From: Trebouxia sp. TZW2008
Lineage: Eukaryota > Chlorophyta > Trebouxiophyceae > Trebouxiales > Trebouxiaceae
Reading direction: 5' to 3'
Length of the DNA stretch: 64,000 bases
Assembly (NCBI GenBank): GCA_002118135.1
Contig: BDIU01000428.1
Span: forward strand, 49,661 to 113,660
The translations under genes and the position numbers were made by a program. The notes under the pieces were generated by a model, which saw only the letters and a program-made list of their open reading frames with translations, did no database searches and was not told the DNA's origin. Positions within the stretch are counted from its first letter, which is position 1. Each line of letters starts with the position of its first letter. Shown here piece by piece: positions 58,355-64,000 of the stretch.

Positions 58355-59276
58355 TCAATCGGTGTCAGAGGACCCCATGTCCTCGAAGCCCCTAAGATCC
58401 GCATACACAGCCTTGCATAGATTGGCTTCTGGATGGTCATCCTCCATCTCCATCTGGTCATATACGTCGTCAAGATCAAGCTCATTTGGATCGTCCGTGT
58501 CTAGGAAGTCAGCGAAAAACTGAAGTAAGAAAAACCCCAGCAGTGGTGTGAAGTCTACACTGCCCAACAGAGGCGGCAAAATCCCCCTGAATAGGTTAAG
58601 GTATGGGTCTGTCACCTGCCGAGCCAACAGCAATTGTGTGTCAGGCGCTGAAAAAGCAAGTATCACAGGAAGACAGACAACAATGACACAGCAGTACCCT
58701 GAAGGCAGAGACCCTGCTGTGAGCCGGATACACAGGGTGAAATGTGCTTTTTTCAGGTGGAATCACGGTGACCTCTCATATCAGGACAGTGAACATAAGG
58801 ATATTCTTGATGTAAGGACAATGTAACTGGGAACCAAGCACTGCGTTCTTACTTCAGTGTTACGTCTGAGTAAGCACAATTTGATGTGAGGACATGTTAC
58901 TTGATAACCAATGCAATAGATATATCAAGAGATTATTGTACAGCCTTTGCACTTGCACCTGCATACTGCAGGAATCTCACCTGACGTACTGCCAGCCACG
59001 GTTGTCTTTCCCAATTGAAGACAGGAAACCAACTCAGCAACACCCGTGAAAACAGACACAACAGGTAGACCTGCAGCAAAACGCGAGTCCTTAGGCCCAC
59101 AAACAGTGAGGGTCGACTGCAACACTAGCAGAGGCAGTCCCTTCTTAGCAAGAACATTGTGATTACACAGCACTGGCACAGTGTCAGCTGCAAGATCACG
59201 ACGGATGGTACAGGGGCAATGCAACCTTCTGCAATGCGCTCGAGTTGATGTGTCAACACATTTGTCATTGTGTAGA

Positions 59277-59355
<79 letters not shown>

Positions 59356-60100
59356 GCGGCAGCAGCAATGCTTGTTGCCAGGATTCTAATTTGAAGGCAC
59401 CTCACCCCGACGAAGTTGCTGAGCGTCGCTCCTATAATGTCAAAGGAGTTCACATTGAGTTGTGGCTGCAGTTGCGCAAAGGGAGCAACAACGCAAAGTG
59501 CGCGCATATTCCTGACTGTCTGTTTTATCTGGGCATTCTTTTCCTGCAACCACGAGCCCAGTGAGGAAAATAGTGAAGTGCCAAGTATTTTGTTGGCAAC
59601 ATGTCAGCTTAACAAGCTGCAGGCCTGCAACAGCAGGCCTTGCGTACTTGATCAGTCACAACTTGCTGACCCCCTTTCCATTGGATGAAATTCACTAGTC
59701 TATCCCGGTTGTGCTGCCAGATTGCCAACAAAGCTGCTGCGATTCTGAACAGTGGGTGAGCAGGCTCTGGGTACGGAGGCTCAATTGCCGGTGCAGCTGA
59801 CGCATGACAATGCAGATCTAGGGAATTTGGTCTGCATTGTCGGAGTGGGCTCCTCCTCGGCTTGAAGGCGATACAAGAGTGCCGAGAGTCAAAACCTGAG
59901 CGATGCAAACAGGGTTCAGACGAGCCACAGACGCTCGAATCGATGCTGCTCAAGCTTGATTGACCTGGGAAATGGGCGGCAGTAGTCTTCGCAGTTGGTG
60001 CAGCACTCAGACGACGCGTCAGCCGTGCAGTTGCCAGACAACGACCTGCACAGGCCGACCTAGCTGGCGCTGTCAGCTGTCGGCCTGAACTGAGCAGCAT
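58355..60100 (-). CDS. YLMG-like: YlmG/YGGT-family plastid membrane protein
   Basis: The family acts in plastid nucleoid distribution and thylakoid biogenesis. Four exons: 60100-59648, 59543-59406, 59070-58981 and 58615-58355, giving 313 aa. The first ~100 residues are rich in Ser, Ala and Arg with few acidic residues, as in a chloroplast transit peptide. Membrane segment 1 is VYLLCLFSRVLLSWFPVF. Then comes the family signature VTDPYLNLFRGILPP, followed by membrane segment 2 (FTPLLGFFLLQFFADFL). The end is acidic. The trinucleotide run lies in intron 2 and MITE copy F in intron 3. A TGTAA on the minus strand (58348-58344) is only a few bases past the stop, so the 3' UTR may be very short or use another signal. 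Confidence 0.88.
58785..58940 (+). mobile_element. TACAGT-TIR MITE, copy F (diverged)
   Basis: It keeps ACAGTGAACATAAGGA at the left, CTTGATGTAAGGACAATG inside and GAGATTATTGTA at the right. In intron 3 of the YlmG gene. Confidence 0.7.
59275..59367. repeat. (CAG)n/(AGC)n trinucleotide run
   Basis: About 30 near-pure AGC/CAG units, interrupted by AAC, GTA and GGC triplets. It lies in intron 2 of YlmG; the long Ser, Ala or Leu frames across it are artefacts. Confidence 0.92.
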
Positions 60101-60480
60101 TGCAGTCAGGCCCCCCCACCCTTAATCACTCGAAAGCCGACTCAGTGGATGCCAGTTCGCACGCTTGCAAGTGCGCTGCGCCTCAACGACATCGCACAGT
60201 CAACTCGAATGTCAACTCGGTTGATCAGCGATCTTCTTCCATGAGGCATGAGCAGTAGGCTTGCCTAGGGTTCCTCCTTTCAAGACACCCTGTGCAATTG
60301 GACAACGCTGTTTCACTTTCCATGCCTGGGTGAGACCTGTAAAATTCTCTCTCTCTCGCACAGCCAGAACGAGCACGTGGTTGCTCCAAGAGCCCCGCTC
60401 GTCGAACAGATTTGCTTTCGTTCAATACGCTTTCGTCGTCCAGCTCGAACCAGCGTACTGTTAGTCTTTCTCCCGGAGCG
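60101..60480. promoter_or_regulatory. CpG-rich divergent promoter, YlmG / unidentified gene
   Basis: 380 bp between divergent ATGs, CpG-rich, with the words CTCTCTCTCGC near 60350. A pyrimidine-rich start region is possible. No TATA box. Confidence 0.45.
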
Positions 60481-63443
60481 ATGCGTGCAGCAAATGCAAA
60501 TACAAACAAGCAGAGGTGCTTTTCTCTCCCAGGCCTGTCGCACGTCCTGCTTCGAAGTATGCAGGTGAGCGAAGCTAATCAGCCTTGTAGTTTGCATGCT
60601 GTCACGATAGGCACACTGGACGTCTATATTGCGGAGTCACGTCAGCAGCTGCCAAGTATGCAGTGAAATTGCGTTTTGTTGTTGCATTGTACTACTTCTA
60701 TGTCTGCTTGCTTACACAATGATCGGTTACAGGGCGTCAAATACGGTCTGCTGCAGAGGTCCAAGGCAGCTTACAAGCCTTGCAAGGTCTCGACACTGTG
60801 TTCACAGTAGTAGAGCCGGCTAGCCAATTTTTTGAAGAGTCCACTGTACTTCACATAGGTACGTACTGTGCACAGCTTTTGTAGGTACCACTCAGCTACT
60901 GACTTCAGCTGCTGCATGCCATCACTCAGTACTGGTCTGGTGTGTCACGCCACACTCCACTGCAGACGCTAAGCCAAGAACACACTCTTGCCAGTCAGGA
61001 ACTGCCGTGCAGAGCAGGTGTCGCCTACGCGTCTTGAAGACCAGCATGCTTGCTTAGGTGACTGACCTGCTACGTTCTTTTTGACATTTTCATTCCAACT
61101 CTGCTCTGAAGCTTGAGGTGCTAACAAGAACAATGATTCTGTACCCAGTATGTGTTATACTAGGCGTGACATGGCTGCAGGATGATCTTTGAGGCCAAGA
61201 AGGAGCTGCAGCAGTACCTCACTTGTGTCAACCCAATCTATGCAAAATACACAGAGAATCTGTGGGCAAACGAGTCCAACTCCACTTCTCAGCTGGGAGA
61301 CGCTTCTTTGACAGTCTTGCAAGCATGTGGCGTCGAGAATCCAGTTCATGCTGGCAACATTATTGCTCAGTCACAGGCATTAGGCAAGCAGTCCTCTAGT
61401 CATATCATTGTGTGACAAGTCAATACCTACTTGCTGCATCTGTGAGCACAGCAGCTCTCCAACTGCAGCCAAGCGAGTCCTACAACAGCCTGGTGAGTAC
61501 TTGTGTATTGTCCCTAAGGTGTTGCTATGATGCTTTGGCTAGCTTGTATATCTCTTGATGTCTTGCATTTTCCTTCGCGAGTGTGCCTGCAGCTTCATTC
61601 AAAGCCCGTGAGCGATGAAGCTTTGTGAAACTGCATTGCTTCTCTTTGAACCACTTTCATATTGGGAAAACGTGTTGGAATAATCCAATTCCAGTCACAG
61701 CCCAGAGAAGGTATGAATGCCATGCATGCTCAAGTGGGTGCATATGGCAAGACTCAATTAGCCCATGACATGATGAACTTCAAGTTGCTGCCTTGCTGCC
61801 GACAGTGTCCAGAGTATGACCCCCGTCCAGAATTGTCACATATGCAGGCACCAGACAGACTTTGGCAGATCATAGCCGAGCCATCATGGCCGCTTTGTTT
61901 GCATCCTTTGATGAAGCAGCTTTCCCAAGGCAACTCAGCGTTCCACAGCTTACAAAACTGTTAGAGTCACCACTTGCAACGCACGTGCCTCTGCCATCAT
62001 CAACATATCAGAGTGTACATCAAATGTACCCAGACTTGTTTGTTGAGGAGACTTTTGCTTCAGCTCCTCTGCTGGCTTCAACATTGGTGAAAGCGTTGCA
62101 GATACCTTGGCCTATAGGTTCTCCTTCTGAGCTTCTCTACACCCAATTTTGGTCAAATGTTGGGTATGCTTTACCTGAATTTATTGGACGTCAGCTGGGC
62201 TTAAACATCTCTGAAAGCAGGTGTGATGCTGTTCTTCAAGTGCTTTCCCTTGAGGCAGAATTGGTAGGTTCAACATGAAGTGTATCGTTATGCAGGGACA
62301 CAGAAGATGCCAGCATTACCATAGCTGACAAGCGCCGCGATTACATGCTGCATGTAGGCAATGTATTGGTGGTTGGCGGGGAGGACAAGCCTAAGCGGGA
62401 GCTTATGGCACAAGCTGTCCAAGAGCTTGTAGCTAAGCACAAGGGTGCAAATGCTGCAGTGTATGGCGAGTTGGGGTACTTGATCTTGTTTGCTACAGCT
62501 GCAGATGCTGGTAGCGTCTTTGCGCTCAACCTGGGTCAAGACTCTCGGCTGGACCCACTCATACCAGAGTTTCTGGTGAGTTGCAAACGACAAGCAACAA
62601 TGAAATGCTTGACATCACCTCAAAGGGAAGTTGCAGATGGTGGACTTGGTGGGGCGGCAGCGCATCATGAAGTTGTTCATCAATTTGATCAGATGGCTTA
62701 GGACTGTGCATGTACTGTCCTTGCTACCGCCGCCTCCTCCAGCTCGGCTGTTGGTTCCATTCAAGAGGCCCTCACCCTATCCAGGTAAAGACTGATCTCA
62801 CTGCATTTCTTGAGAAGGATACATTTGACTCTCAGTAGCTGTTCTGCAAATGCAGCATACCTATGACGACGAATGAAACCTGAAATGATTTTCATTCGGA
62901 CACTTTCATTTACTTATCTGGTATGCAAAAGAGCTCATGTCAATAGTGCCTCGAACCGCCCGGCACCAACAAGATGGCTTGAAAAGTTGGATGCACCTGT
63001 TCAAATTTGCAAACTGTTTGCAGCTGACGCAGCTGGTCACCAGCAAAGCGAAGTAGAGATTATTCTTGGCTTCAAAGGTGTGGAGAAGCAGTTTACAATT
63101 CAAGGGCAGCTTGTCCAGGAGCTCTTGGACGTGTACGGCTTGCTGCAACATCTTCAACTACCTGGAACTGTACGATGCAAATCCTTAGAGGTCAGCAAAT
63201 CTCATGCGCAATGATGTATAAATGTGCATTCCAAGCCGCATTACATTTTCTAATTATCAATGGTCTCATGCACAGCACATGACATCTTCAAAAGTCACCA
63301 CAATCAATTGCATGGCATCAGGCATGTTTTTAGCCAGGAGTGTGCAGGTGAACAGCGAGCAAATGAAGCTGAAACATCCCATGTCAAAACAAAGGAAAGC
63401 GTTTTGGAGAAGCAGGAGCTGCTTCATCAAACTGAGACTGTAG
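60481..63443 (+). CDS. Unidentified multi-exon protein
   Basis: Not recognised. Probable exons: 60481-60655, 60733-60858, 61181-61383, 61848-62220, 62296-62575, 62637-62784, 63024-63190 and 63348-63443. Phases agree everywhere except between the second and third, where one exon is missing. Stretches such as GLDTVFTVVEPASQFFEEST, LTVLQACGVENPVHAGNIIA, FWSNVGYALPEFIGRQLGLN, RRDYMLHVGNVLVVGGEDKP and LVQELLDVYGLLQHLQLPGT look like a helical-repeat scaffold. A Pro-rich link (LLPPPPPARL) follows a possible membrane or amphipathic helix (IMKLFINLIRWL). The third exon seems to end at a GC donor (TTAG/GCAAGC). The last exon is basic and least certain. Confidence 0.55.
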
Positions 63444-64000
63444 CCTGTGGGGGCCCTTGTCCGCATTGCTGGGCCAGCACAATTGCGCAGCCTAGTTTTG
63501 TGTATCTTGACAGTGTTGGTATAATGGAGTTGAGTCTATGCGCAAGAAGGTCGTATGGAAAAACACACGAGTGGCGTTGGTTGCAGTGCCTATATGCCGG
63601 TTCGTAACTCCTAAAGGACGTTACAACCTAGGACTGGTATTGTAACGCACGCAGCCGTTACATACCTCCCTTCCCTGAAAAGTCCTTTCCAGCATTAGCT
63701 CTTGCATACTACCACCTGTCCCGTTATTCCCTGTTATTGTACAATGTGCTCCAGTGATACTTCACTATCCAAGTACTTCTAGTATACATGATACTTCCTA
63801 AGGCAGCCTTTTGCCTTAGCCTTGTTTGTTCGCACTTCTAGTGTACAACTCTGATGTACAAAACTATTGTGAACCTCGTGTAAGCAAAGACCTTGGCGTT
63901 GAAAACAACCAAACAGTGATGCGATGTGGCTAACATTTATCACCAAGTGCCATATGTTCAGCACTGGCACAGCAGATTGGCGCTATCAATCGCTATGCAA
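63444..64000. other. 3' flank, no gene seen
   Basis: It contains TGTAA at 63641, about 200 bp after the last stop. No supported coding frame reaches the window edge. Confidence 0.4.

Noticed and set aside
59265..59549. Long poly-Ala, poly-Leu and poly-Ser frames over the AGC run
   Set aside because: They are translations of a trinucleotide repeat inside YlmG intron 2; the flanking real exons use other frames.
1..64000. CRISPR array, bacterial operon or prophage
   Set aside because: Introns, plastid and ER proteins and the repeat types show nuclear eukaryotic DNA; the tandem repeats are exon copies, not spacers between repeats.

Overview
The window is nuclear DNA of a eukaryote, most likely a green alga (Chlorophyta). 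The genes are cut into many short exons with GT-AG borders and CAG-rich reading frames. A plastid YlmG/YGGT protein, a SECIS-binding protein 2 homologue (land plants lack selenoprotein synthesis) and chromatin proteins with MBD, PWWP and ARID domains occur together. I cannot name the genus. All exon models were built by hand from splice consensus, reading phase and family similarity, so single borders may be off.

Layout, left to right: MBD-FYRN protein (minus, 3' end not resolved); pICln (minus); a poorly resolved small minus-strand gene; PET100 and an NSDHL-type sterol dehydrogenase (minus, only 23 nt between the two reading frames); TBL2-like WD40 protein (plus); SBP2-like selenoprotein factor (plus, ~10 kb); PWWP-ARID chromatin protein (minus, ~13.7 kb); Nudix hydrolase (plus); a 408-bp hAT-like MITE; an unidentified small gene (plus); SAMHD1-like dNTPase (plus); YlmG (minus); and an unidentified multi-exon gene (plus). 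Divergent pairs share short CpG-rich promoters, while the rest of the window looks CpG-poor and rich in TG/CA. That fits methylated DNA with protected promoters and the presence of an MBD-protein gene.

The most striking property is structural. At least seven genes carry tandem copies of exon-intron junction segments, in two to about seven copies, at stages from near identical to decayed. The clearest is a six-copy 92-bp array. A TIR element of ~155-178 bp occurs six times, always inside an intron, and twice its terminal TACAGT supplies the splice donor, as expected of an introner-like element.

The genes do not form one pathway. Several act on RNA or chromatin (pICln in snRNP assembly, SBP2 in Sec decoding, MBD and PWWP-ARID in chromatin). 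Others are housekeeping (sterol C4-demethylation, cytochrome oxidase assembly, dNTP turnover, nucleotide-sugar hydrolysis, plastid membrane).
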